Assembly (NCBI GenBank): GCA_018883885.1
Contig: JAHLFH010000012.1
Span: 1-45,063 of the forward strand
Source of the DNA: Candidatus Faecalibacterium intestinavium
GTDB taxonomy: Bacteria > Bacillota > Clostridia > Oscillospirales > Ruminococcaceae
Direction of reading: 5' to 3'
Length of the DNA: 45,063 bases
The notes beneath the pieces are model-generated. The model saw only the letters and a program-made list of their open reading frames with translations. It made no database searches and was not told the DNA's origin. Position 1 is the stretch's first letter. Each line of letters opens with the position of its first letter. Below are positions 36,885 through 45,063 of this stretch, in pieces. The translations under genes and the position numbers were made by a program.

Positions 36885-37442
36885 ATGCAGGCAAAGCGGC
36901 GGTATCCTTCAGGAAGGACAGCCCGTACATGGACGGCCCCGCGCCTCAGAAGAAGGCGGAGGGGGGTCCTGTGCGGGCTGTTTTGCGCTGCGGTTCTCCT
37001 GGCCTGCTTTCGGGCCTGCGGCGCGGGACGGACAAAGCTTCTCTTTCCTCTGGACGCGTCCCAGTGGCGGCTCAGCGCGGCCTACGGCTGGCGGGCCGAC
37101 CCCGTAGACGGGGAACTCCAGTTTCACGAGGGGATTGACCTGGCCTGCGCCGAGGGGACCACGGTCCTCGCCGCTCTGGACGGCGTTGTGACCGCCGCCC
37201 AATACAGTGCAAGCTACGGCAATTATCTGAGGCTGATTCATGCCGACGGATTTGAGACGGTTTATGCCCATCTGCAATATCTGTACGTTCGTCCGGGGGA
37301 AGTGGTCCGGGCCGGGCAGGCTGTGGGCAGCGCAGGGGAGACGGGCCGGGCCACCGGGCCGCACCTCCACTTTGAAGTGCTGCGCAAATCAAAGCATTGC
37401 GACCCGGCTTCGGCCCTGGGTCTGGCGGAGACCGGCCCATGA
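36885..37442 (+). CDS. M23 (LytM) metallopeptidase-domain membrane protein, SpoIVFA-like by context
   Basis: N-terminal TM; HEGID (HxxxD) and GPHLHFEV (HxH) M23 motifs; immediately upstream of an M50 protease. Confidence 0.85.
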   Translation: MQAKRRYPSGRTARTWTAPRLRRRRRGVLCGLFCAAVLLACFRACGAGRTKLLFPLDASQWRLSAAYGWRADPVDGELQFHEGIDLACAEGTTVLAALDGVVTAAQYSASYGNYLRLIHADGFETVYAHLQYLYVRPGEVVRAGQAVGSAGETGRATGPHLHFEVLRKSKHCDPASALGLAETGP

Positions 37443-37921
37443 AACCGGGGGCGTTTTTCGGCCCGCGCCGGGTGCGGGCAGGATGCCTTGTATTTCAGGA
37501 CCCGCTTTTTCTCTGCGCTGCGCTTTATCTTTTGCTCTATTTTGACGGGGGCGGCTTTCTGCGGATCAGCCTTCTGGCAGCCGTCCTTCATGAATGCGGG
37601 CATATCCTCATTTTTTGCGGCATAAAGCGCCGTCTGCCCCGGATTCTGGTGGGAATCACCGGGCTGTCCATGCGCACCCGGGGAGAAAATCTGACCCCCG
37701 GCCAGACCTTTCTCCTTGCGGCGGCAGGGCCGGGGACGAACCTTCTGCTGGCCGGGATATGGTATGGCAGAATCTGCATCCGCGCCACGTTGTGGGACGA
37801 CGCCTTTCTGGCGGCCAACGTCCTGCTGGCCGGGTTCAATCTTTTGCCCGTTCCGCCGCTGGACGGAGCACGGATGATCGGCGCTGCCCGGGATGTTATG
37901 CGGAACCGGCGGCAAAAATAA
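37439..37921 (+). CDS. M50-family intramembrane metalloprotease, SpoIVFB-like
   Basis: LHECGHILIF (HExxH) and NLLPVPPLDGARM; ATG overlaps the upstream stop (ATGA). Confidence 0.83.
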   Translation: MKPGAFFGPRRVRAGCLVFQDPLFLCAALYLLLYFDGGGFLRISLLAAVLHECGHILIFCGIKRRLPRILVGITGLSMRTRGENLTPGQTFLLAAAGPGTNLLLAGIWYGRICIRATLWDDAFLAANVLLAGFNLLPVPPLDGARMIGAARDVMRNRRQK

Positions 37922-37923
37922 AA

Positions 37924-37952
37924 TTGCATTTCCCATTTAAATGGGGTACAAT
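37924..37952 (+). promoter_or_regulatory. SigA-type promoter with embedded palindrome
   Basis: TTGCAT - 17 nt - TACAAT; spacer contains CCCATTTAAATGGG. Confidence 0.7.
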
Positions 37953-38006
37953 AAAAGGACGATGAAAACCCGGGGCTTTACTGGCCCCGCCCTGTGGAGG
38001 AACTCA

Positions 38007-39869
38007 ATGTTTGAGCCGAAGTTGAAACAAGCGCTGAGCCGGGTCCAGAAGCCGGGCCGGTATACCGGCGGCGAGCCGGGCAGCGTTTACAAAGAAAAGG
38101 ACAAAGTGGATGTGCGGTTCGCCTTCTGCTTCCCCGACACCTACGAGGTTGGCATGTCGTTTCTGGGGGAGAAGATCCTGTATGAGCTGCTGAACCAGCA
38201 CGAAAACTGGTGGTGCGAGCGGGCGTTCATGCCCTGGCTGGATATGAAGGCCGAGATGGAGAAGCTGGGCCTTCCGCTTTATACGCTCGAGAGCAAAGAC
38301 CCCCTGACCGCCTTTGACGCGGTGGGGTTTACCCTTCAGTATGAACTTTCCTACACCAACATTCTGGCCATGCTGGACCTGGCGGGCATTCCGTTCTATT
38401 CCCGCGAGCGGGATGAGCGCTGGCCGCTGATTGTGGCGGGCGGGCCCTGCGCCTGCAACGCCGAGCCCATCGCAGATTTCTTTGATATCGTCCAGCTGGG
38501 CGAAGGGGAGCATCAGCTGCCCTCCATCTGCGCCGAGATCGAGCGGGCCAAAAAAGAGGGGAATGTCTCCAAGAAAGAGCTGCTGCTCCGGATCGCAAAG
38601 ATTCCGGGGGTCTATATCCCGGCCTTCTATGATATCGAGTACTATGAGGACGGGCGGGTTCGCTCCATCACCCCCAACGAGCCGGGGGTCCCGGCGGTGG
38701 TGACCAAAGCCATCCTCAAGGATATGAACGAGTTCGCCCCGCCCACCAACTTTGTGGTTCCGATGGTGGGGGCGATTCAAGACCGCGCCAGCATCGAAGT
38801 GCTGCGGGGCTGCGTCCGGGGCTGCCGGTTCTGCCAGGCGGGCTTTCTGTACCGGCCCATGCGCCAGCGGGACGCCGGGCTGCTGAGCCGGGCGGCGCAG
38901 GATCTTTGCGCCAACACGGGCTATGAGGAGCTGAGCCTGTCCAGCCTTTCCACCTCCGACCACAGCCAGCTGGAAGAACTGCTGGACGATCTGAACGAAT
39001 GGGCCCCGAAGGAGCACGTCAGCCTTTCGCTGCCCTCGCTGCGGATGGACAACTTCTCCGAGAGTCTCATCGAAAAGACCACCCGGGTCCGCAAAAGCGG
39101 CCTGACCTTTGCGGCAGAGGCGGGGACCCAGCGTCTGCGGGACGTCATCAACAAAAACGTCACCTGGGATGAGATTGAAAAAACCTGCGGCATCGCCTTT
39201 GCGGCGGGCTATACCTCGGTCAAGCTCTACTTCATGATGGGCCTGCCCACCGAGACGATGGAGGACATCGAGGGCATCGCCGAGACGGCCCAGAAGGTGG
39301 TGGACCTGTTCTATTCCACCCCGGGCCATTCCAAGGGCAAGGGGGTACAGGTGACCATCAGCTGTTCCTGCTTTGTGCCGAAGCCTCACACCCCCTTCCA
39401 GTTCGTTCCCATGGACAGCGCCGAGACCTTGCAGGCCAAGCAGAAGCACCTGCTGGAGAGCGTCCACAGCCGGAAGATCAAGGTCAACTACCACGACAGC
39501 AAGACCGGCTTTCTGGAGGGCGTCTTTGCCAAAGGGGACCGCCGCCTCGCGCCGGTCCTGGTGGAAGCCTACAAGCGGGGCTGCTATTTCGACGGCTGGG
39601 AAGAATGCTTCCGGTATGACACCTGGCTCCAGACCTTTGCAGACCTTGGGGTGGACCCTCATTTCTACTGCAACCGCCCCATTGGCCTGGACGAGGTGAC
39701 ACCCTGGGCCCATATGGATTACGGCATTACCCACGAATACCTGGTGCGGGAATACAAAAAGGCTCTGGCCGCCCAGACCACGCCGCCCTGCAACCGAGCC
39801 TGCAACGCCTGCGGCGCAAACCATCTGTTAGGAGGTCCCTGCTTTGATTACAGTCAGAATCTGGTTTGA
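38007..39869 (+). CDS. TIGR03960-family B12-binding-domain/radical SAM protein
   Basis: FCFPDTYEVGMSFLGEKILYELLN, RGCVRGCRFCQAGFLYRPMR, EELSLSSLSTSDHSQLEEL. Confidence 0.92.
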   Translation: MFEPKLKQALSRVQKPGRYTGGEPGSVYKEKDKVDVRFAFCFPDTYEVGMSFLGEKILYELLNQHENWWCERAFMPWLDMKAEMEKLGLPLYTLESKDPLTAFDAVGFTLQYELSYTNILAMLDLAGIPFYSRERDERWPLIVAGGPCACNAEPIADFFDIVQLGEGEHQLPSICAEIERAKKEGNVSKKELLLRIAKIPGVYIPAFYDIEYYEDGRVRSITPNEPGVPAVVTKAILKDMNEFAPPTNFVVPMVGAIQDRASIEVLRGCVRGCRFCQAGFLYRPMRQRDAGLLSRAAQDLCANTGYEELSLSSLSTSDHSQLEELLDDLNEWAPKEHVSLSLPSLRMDNFSESLIEKTTRVRKSGLTFAAEAGTQRLRDVINKNVTWDEIEKTCGIAFAAGYTSVKLYFMMGLPTETMEDIEGIAETAQKVVDLFYSTPGHSKGKGVQVTISCSCFVPKPHTPFQFVPMDSAETLQAKQKHLLESVHSRKIKVNYHDSKTGFLEGVFAKGDRRLAPVLVEAYKRGCYFDGWEECFRYDTWLQTFADLGVDPHFYCNRPIGLDEVTPWAHMDYGITHEYLVREYKKALAAQTTPPCNRACNACGANHLLGGPCFDYSQNLV

Positions 39870-40488
39870 AAAACGGGACGAAGCGTCTTATATCTCGCTG
39901 CTGGATTTGCAGCGGGTGATGCAGCGGGTCCTCAAGCGGAGCGGCCTGCCGGTCTGGCATACCCTGGGCTTCAACCCGCACATTTATATGACCTTTTCCT
40001 GCCCGCTGTCTCTGGGGCAGGAGAGCCTGTGTGAGAGCGTGGACGTCAAGACCGAGGCGGAAGCCCCGGATTTTGCCCAGTGGCAGCAGGCGCTGAACGC
40101 CATCATGCCCGCGGGCATCCATGTATTCCGGGTGGAGCCGGTGCAGATGAAGGCGGATAAAATTGCCTATGCCTGCTATACCATCAGCTACCCGGCCGCG
40201 GCCCGGGAGGCGCTGGAGCAGTATAACGCCCTGGAGGCTGCCCCCGTGGAGAAAAAGAGCAAGCGGGGCAAAAAGGAGATCGACCTCAAGGAATTTGCCC
40301 CGGCTCTTGCCCTTCAGGAGGCAGGGGAGCGGGTGGAGTGTTCGGTCTGCCTGCCCGCCGCCCAGGAACTCAACCTCAACCCCTCTCTTTTGACCGGCTT
40401 TCTGGAAGAACGGTTCGGCCTGTCTGCCGCAGAAGCAAACATCCTGCGCACGGCCCTCCTGACGGCAGACAAGACAGCTTTCTGCTGA
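39844..40488 (+). CDS. TIGR03936-family (DUF2344) radical SAM-associated protein, TTG start
   Basis: DEASYISLLDLQRVMQRVLKRSGLPVWHTLGFNPHIYMTFSCPLSLG. Confidence 0.88.
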   Translation: MITVRIWFEKRDEASYISLLDLQRVMQRVLKRSGLPVWHTLGFNPHIYMTFSCPLSLGQESLCESVDVKTEAEAPDFAQWQQALNAIMPAGIHVFRVEPVQMKADKIAYACYTISYPAAAREALEQYNALEAAPVEKKSKRGKKEIDLKEFAPALALQEAGERVECSVCLPAAQELNLNPSLLTGFLEERFGLSAAEANILRTALLTADKTAFC

Positions 40489-40507
40489 AACGGAAAAACC
40501 GGCGTAA

Positions 40508-40532
40508 ATCACAAAAAAGTTGTGATATTTTT
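40508..40532 (+). terminator. Candidate terminator
   Basis: ATCACAA-aaaag-TTGTGAT followed by ATTTTT. Confidence 0.55.
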
Positions 40533-40543
40533 CGGCAAATCGC

Positions 40544-40572
40544 TTGCATCTGCGCGGCGTTTGTGATATCAT
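40544..40572 (+). promoter_or_regulatory. SigA-type promoter with extended -10, for rplS
   Basis: TTGCAT - 17 nt - TATCAT with TG at -15/-14. Confidence 0.7.
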
Positions 40573-40577
40573 ATTTA

Positions 40578-40676
40578 GGCGTTAGTGTCCGCTGAGACCA
40601 CAGCGGGGTTAATGACACAATCATTAAACGGGCGGTCCTCTGACGGCTGAGGTGCAGCCGTGTATGAACGTCTAAA
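40578..40676 (+). ncRNA. Structured 5' leader of rplS (candidate ribosomal-protein leader)
   Basis: Closing stem TTTAGGCGTT/AACGTCTAAA enclosing GTGTCCGCTG../CAGCGG..GACAC and ACGGCTG/CAGCCGT hairpins. Confidence 0.6.
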
Positions 40677-40696
40677 AACAAATGGAGGAACAACAA

Positions 40697-41038
40697 ATGG
40701 ACGCACTGAAGATCATTTCCGAGGGCTGCATCAAGGCTGAGCGCCCCGAGTTCAACGTTGGCGATACCGTTCGCGTGGACGTTCGCATCAAGGAAGGCGA
40801 GCGTGAGCGTGTGCAGGCTTTTGAGGGCACTGTCATCGCCAAGAAGCACGGCGGCATCGCCGAGACCTTTACCGTTCGCCGCGTTGCTTACGGCGTCGGC
40901 ATCGAGCGCGTTTTCCCCATCAACAGCCCCTTCGTTGAGAAGGTCACCGTTGTCCGCAAGGGCAAGGTTCGCCGCGCAAAGCTGTTCTATCTGCGTGGCC
41001 GCACCGGCAAGGCTGCCAAGGTCAAGAGCAGCATCTGA
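40697..41038 (+). CDS. rplS: 50S ribosomal protein L19
   Basis: [37 protein letters not shown]...RVFPINSP...[20 protein letters not shown] after TGGAGGA. Confidence 0.97.
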   Translation: MDALKIISEGCIKAERPEFNVGDTVRVDVRIKEGERERVQAFEGTVIAKKHGGIAETFTVRRVAYGVGIERVFPINSPFVEKVTVVRKGKVRRAKLFYLRGRTGKAAKVKSSI

Positions 41039-41059
41039 TTATCTGCAATTGCAAAAGGG

Positions 41060-41087
41060 AAAAGGGACACTCGTTGTCCCTTTTTTC
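41060..41087 (+). terminator. Rho-independent terminator
   Basis: AAAGGGACA-ctcgt-TGTCCCTTTTTT. Confidence 0.87.
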
Positions 41088-41130
41088 TTTATTTATCTTT
41101 GGAAAGAAGGACGGAAGGAGAGGACGTTTC

Positions 41131-41685
41131 ATGGAAAACCCAAAGCACGCCGCCGGTCCGGCCAACAGCGGGCAGAATCTGCTGGAATGGTACGAGACGC
41201 TGATTTCGGCTGTCGTGGTGCTGGTTCTGTTTTTTTCCTTCTTTTTCCGGATCATTCAGGTGGATGGCAGCTCCATGGACCCGACCCTCCACAACGGGGA
41301 CCGTCTGCTCGTCTGGGGAGCGGGCTACTCTCCCGCCCGGGGCGACGTTGTCATCGTGGATGGGGATACCGTCTACGGCAGGCCGCTGGTCAAGCGGGTG
41401 ATCGCCGAGGGGGGCGACACCATCTCCATTGATTATGCCGACGGGACGGTGGAAGTCAACGGTCAGGTGCTGGACGAGCCTTATCTGTCTGAACCCACCC
41501 GCCTTGGCTATGACGTGACCTTCCCCTTTGTGGTGCCCGAGGGCACCGTCTTTGTCATGGGGGATAACCGAAACGCATCGCTGGACAGCCGCTCGTCTCA
41601 GATCGGCTGCATCAGCTGCGAGGATATACTGGGCAAGGTGCTGGTCTGCTTTTTGCCCCTGGAAGATATGGGAGTGATAGAATGA
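41131..41685 (+). CDS. lepB: Signal peptidase I
   Basis: VDGSSMDPTLHNGD, KRVIAEGGD, GDNRNASLDSR. Confidence 0.94.
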   Translation: MENPKHAAGPANSGQNLLEWYETLISAVVVLVLFFSFFFRIIQVDGSSMDPTLHNGDRLLVWGAGYSPARGDVVIVDGDTVYGRPLVKRVIAEGGDTISIDYADGTVEVNGQVLDEPYLSEPTRLGYDVTFPFVVPEGTVFVMGDNRNASLDSRSSQIGCISCEDILGKVLVCFLPLEDMGVIE

Positions 41686-42605
41686 AAACGGAAGATCTCC
41701 AGTTTGCCAACCAGTACAATATTCAGTGGTTTCCGGGCCATATGGCAAAGACCCTGCGGATGATGGAGCAGGAAATTCAGCATGTGGATGCAAGCCTTGT
41801 TCTTCTGGACGCCCGCATTCCGCTTTCCAGCCTGAACCCGGAGATCGAGCGGATCACCGCCCGAAAACCCAAGCTCTACGCCCTGAACAAAGCCGATCTG
41901 GCCGACCCGGCTGTGACCGAGGAATGGATTCGCTACTTCCGGGCGGCGGACGCCGGGTGCGTGGCCATCAGCGCCAAGCAGAAAGGCGGCGCGGCCGCCG
42001 TCAAGGCTGCCATCGAGCGGGAGCTGGCCGACCTGCTGGCCCGCCGTCAGGTGCGGGGCATGGGCGGCGCAAAGACCCAGGTGATGCTCTGCGGCATCCC
42101 GAACGTGGGCAAATCCACCTTCATCAATACCTTTGCCGGAGCGGCCCGCGCCAAGGCGGCCGACCGTCCCGGCGTGACCAAAGGCAAGCAGTGGGTCAGC
42201 ACCGACAAATTTGATCTGCTGGATATGCCGGGCGTGCTCTGGAAAAAATTCGACTCCAAGACCACCGCGTCCAATCTGGCGTTCATCGGCTCCATCAAGG
42301 ACGATATCCTTGATGTGGAAGAGCTGGCCATGAACCTGCTGGACGAGGTGCGCCGCAATTATCCGGAACTGGTAGCCCAGCGGTATAAGCTGGACGAGGA
42401 AACGCTCCGTCTGCCGCCCTATGAGCTGATGGAAGCCATCGGCCGCAAGCGGGGCCTGCTGGTGCGGGGCGGGGAAGTCAACACCGAGCGGTGCGCCGTC
42501 ATGCTGGTGGACGAGTTCCGGGCCTGCAAGTGGGGCCGCATCTCTCTGGAGCGCCCGCCCCAGCGGGACGACCTGGCTGATTTTGCGGAGGAGGACGAGG
42601 AATGA
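41682..42605 (+). CDS. rbgA: Ribosome biogenesis GTPase RbgA (YlqF)
   Basis: [53 protein letters not shown]. Confidence 0.95.
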   Translation: MKTEDLQFANQYNIQWFPGHMAKTLRMMEQEIQHVDASLVLLDARIPLSSLNPEIERITARKPKLYALNKADLADPAVTEEWIRYFRAADAGCVAISAKQKGGAAAVKAAIERELADLLARRQVRGMGGAKTQVMLCGIPNVGKSTFINTFAGAARAKAADRPGVTKGKQWVSTDKFDLLDMPGVLWKKFDSKTTASNLAFIGSIKDDILDVEELAMNLLDEVRRNYPELVAQRYKLDEETLRLPPYELMEAIGRKRGLLVRGGEVNTERCAVMLVDEFRACKWGRISLERPPQRDDLADFAEEDEE

Positions 42606-43246
42606 CCCGCCGGACCGACCAGGAAATCTCTCGTCCGCTTTACGATTATGACGCCGCGGTCCGCGCAGAATCGGGCTGTTTTGCCGGGGTGGACGAGGCC
42701 GGGCGCGGCCCCCTCTGCGGGCCGGTCTGCACGGCGGCCTGCATTCTGGACCCGGAAAACCCCATCCATGGAATCAACGACTCCAAGAAGCTCTCCGAGA
42801 AAAAGCGGGAGGCGCTCTTTGAGGAAATCTGCGAAAAGGCGCTGGCCTTTCGGATTGTCTTTGTCGGGCCGGAGATCATCGACCGGGACAACATCCTCAA
42901 CGCCACCATGGGCGGGATGCGTCAAGCCGTTGAGGGGCTTGAAATTGTGCCGAATCTGGTTCTGGTAGACGGCAACCGCTGTCCGCCGGGGCTGGAAATT
43001 CCGGCCCGCGCCGTCGTAAAAGGGGATGCCACCAGCGCCAGCATCGGCGCGGCGTCCATCCTTGCCAAGGTCAGCCGGGACCGGTATATGCTGGAGCTGG
43101 ACCGCCAGTTCCCCCAGTACCAGCTGGCGAAGCACAAGGGATACCCCACCCGGCTGCACTATGAACTCATCGAACGGTATGGCATCCAGCCCTTTTACCG
43201 CCGCAGCTTTCTGAAAAAGCAGGGCTACTGGAAAAAGGAGCTTTGA
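42602..43246 (+). CDS. rnhB: Ribonuclease HII
   Basis: [52 protein letters not shown]. Confidence 0.95.
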   Translation: MTRRTDQEISRPLYDYDAAVRAESGCFAGVDEAGRGPLCGPVCTAACILDPENPIHGINDSKKLSEKKREALFEEICEKALAFRIVFVGPEIIDRDNILNATMGGMRQAVEGLEIVPNLVLVDGNRCPPGLEIPARAVVKGDATSASIGAASILAKVSRDRYMLELDRQFPQYQLAKHKGYPTRLHYELIERYGIQPFYRRSFLKKQGYWKKEL

Positions 43247-43247
43247 G

Positions 43248-43613
43248 ATGGACCGGGCTGAGACGGGCCGCCGGGGGGAGAACGCCGCCGCGCGCTATTA
43301 TCTGAAACAGGGCTACTCTCTCAAGGCACGAAATTACCATACCCGGCTGGGAGAGCTGGACCTCGTCCTCCTTTCGCCGGAAGGAGAGCTCGTCCTCTGC
43401 GAGGTCAAGACCCGGGCGGCAAACGCCCTGACGCGGCCCGCAGAGGCCGTCGGTCAGGCCAAGCGGCTTCGCCTCATCCGCGCCGCGGAGCAGTATCTTC
43501 AGCAGACCGGGCAGAGCGACGCGCCGGTCCGCTTTGACGTCGCCGAGGTGATTCCTCTTGACAGCGGCCGCTGGATGGTACATATTATAAAAGGCGCGTT
43601 TACCTGCGGATGA
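43248..43613 (+). CDS. yraN: YraN family (UPF0102) nuclease-like protein
   Basis: GRRGENAAARYYLKQGYSLKARNYHTRLGELDLVLLSPEGELVLCEVKTRA. Confidence 0.92.
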   Translation: MDRAETGRRGENAAARYYLKQGYSLKARNYHTRLGELDLVLLSPEGELVLCEVKTRAANALTRPAEAVGQAKRLRLIRAAEQYLQQTGQSDAPVRFDVAEVIPLDSGRWMVHIIKGAFTCG

Positions 43614-43689
43614 GCGGGGCGCGGAAGGGAAAGTTTAGGGAAATATGCTGGCCGGCGGGGCCGGACCAAGCCGAAAAGGAGCGATCACG

Positions 43690-45063
43690 ATGCAGTTTTT
43701 CAGCACAAGAGATTACAGCCGGAAGGTGACTTCCTCTGAAGCGATCGCGCAGGGCCTGTCAGGGGAGGGCGGCCTGTTTGTGCCGGAGTCCTTCCCTCAG
43801 GTGGATGTGGAGGCGCTTTGCTCTCTCGAATACCCTGAGATGGCCGCGGCCATTCTTGGTCAGTATCTGACCGATTATGACGCCGGTTTCCTGGCGCAGG
43901 CCACGGCAAAGACCTATGGGGACGCCTTTGGAGGCAAGGCGGGGTATCTCGCCTGTGTATCGGACGGCGTTTATGCGCTGGAGCTCTGGCACGGCCCGAC
44001 CTGCGCGTTCAAGGACTATGCCTTACAGCTGATGCCCAGGCTTCTGGTGGAAGCAAAGCGGAATCTGGGCCGCACCGAAAAGACCCTGATTCTGGTTGCC
44101 ACCAGCGGCGATACCGGCAAGGCCGCGCTGGACGGATACCACGACATCCCGGGAATCGAGATCGCGGTGTTCTATCCCACCGGCGGCACCAGCGAGATCC
44201 AGCGGCTGCAGATGGCCACCCAGGAAGGGGAGAACGTGGCGGTTTACGCGGTGCGGGGCAACTTCGACGACGCCCAGACCGGCGTAAAGCGGGTTTTTGC
44301 AGACAAGGAGATTGCGGCGAAGCTCGCGGAGCGGAACATCCGCCTTTCCAGCGCAAACTCCATCAACTGGGGGCGTCTTGTGCCCCAGATTGTCTACTAC
44401 TTTGCCGCCTATGCGCAGCTGCTGCACGCCGGAAAGATTCGGCTCGGCGACGAGGTGGATTTCTGCGTGCCCACCGGAAACTTCGGCGACATCCTCGCGG
44501 GCTACTATGCCAAGCGGATGGGCCTGCCCGTGGGCCGTCTGGTCTGCGCGTCCAACAAAAACAACGTCCTGACCGATTTCCTCAGAACCGGCGCCTACAC
44601 GGCCCGGCGGGAATTCTACAAGACTTCTTCCCCCAGCATGGACATTCTGGTTTCCTCCAACCTGGAGCGGCTGCTTTGCCACGTTACCGGCAGCGACACA
44701 GAGGTCGCTTCCCTGATGCGGCAGCTCAGCGAGCAGGGAAGCTACACCGTCCGGCCCGAGACTCTCGCGGCCATTCAGGAGACGTTCGCCTGCGGCTATG
44801 CAGAGGAGGACGAGGTAGCCGCCGAGATTCGCGCCCGCTACGAGCAGGACGGTTATCTCTGCGACACCCACACCGCCGTGGCCTTCCATGTGGCAGCCCG
44901 CCAGAAACGGGAGGGAACGCCGATGGTGGTTCTCTCCACCGCTTCGCCCTTCAAGTTCCCCCGCAGCGTTCTGGCCGCGCTGGGCCACGCTGCGCCCGAG
45001 AACGATTTCGAGGCGATGCGGGCGCTGGAAGAAGCAACAGGCCGCAAGGCCCCGGCCAGCCTG
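43690..45063 (+). CDS. thrC: Threonine synthase, 3'-truncated by window end (not in supplied ORF track)
   Basis: Open frame from ATG 43690 to end: MQFFSTRDYSRKVTSSEAIAQGLSGEGGLFVPESFP, ELWHGPTCAFKDYALQLMP, VATSGDTGKAALDGY, VPTGNFGDILAGYYAKRMGLP. Confidence 0.95.
   Translation, partial: MQFFSTRDYSRKVTSSEAIAQGLSGEGGLFVPESFPQVDVEALCSLEYPEMAAAILGQYLTDYDAGFLAQATAKTYGDAFGGKAGYLACVSDGVYALELWHGPTCAFKDYALQLMPRLLVEAKRNLGRTEKTLILVATSGDTGKAALDGYHDIPGIEIAVFYPTGGTSEIQRLQMATQEGENVAVYAVRGNFDDAQTGVKRVFADKEIAAKLAERNIRLSSANSINWGRLVPQIVYYFAAYAQLLHAGKIRLGDEVDFCVPTGNFGDILAGYYAKRMGLPVGRLVCASNKNNVLTDFLRTGAYTARREFYKTSSPSMDILVSSNLERLLCHVTGSDTEVASLMRQLSEQGSYTVRPETLAAIQETFACGYAEEDEVAAEIRARYEQDGYLCDTHTAVAFHVAARQKREGTPMVVLSTASPFKFPRSVLAALGHAAPENDFEAMRALEEATGRKAPASL

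Noticed and set aside
38004-39824. 606-aa minus-strand ORF antisense to the radical SAM gene
   Set aside because: Shadow ORF; the sense gene has clear CxxxCxxC motifs.

Overview
A 45 kb stretch of GC-rich Clostridia-like chromosome (probably Oscillospiraceae/Ruminococcaceae, inferred from gene order and composition). It is almost entirely core genes on the + strand. Order: biotin carrier and carboxyltransferase; yicC-remA-gmk-priA-def-fmt-rsmB-rlmN-prpC-prkC-rsgA-thiN-spoVM; a minus-strand GlsB-like gene and nth; rarA; a PerR/Fur regulator; miaB-ylbF-mutS-mutL-miaA; a HlyD-like gene-sepF-ylmH-divIVA-ileS-lspA-rluD-HAD; comEA-like; ppk1; an M23 plus M50 (SpoIVFA/SpoIVFB-like) pair; two radical-SAM-associated genes; rplS-lepB-rbgA-rnhB-yraN-thrC (truncated by the window end). 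I saw no mobile element, CRISPR array, rRNA or tRNA. The most useful observations are: (1) a 26-aa SpoVM homologue absent from the supplied ORF track; (2) an M23/M50 pair preceded by a SigE/SigK-like promoter, with a hairpin that would cover its Shine-Dalgarno only in read-through transcripts; (3) an orphan HlyD-like protein in the division operon; (4) a Cof-type HAD protein that lost motif IV; (5) unusual C-terminal tails on PrkC, PPK1 and the YlbF-family protein; (6) a structured rplS leader and a perfect palindrome inside a promoter spacer. I did not find a clearly novel multi-gene defence or biosynthetic system.
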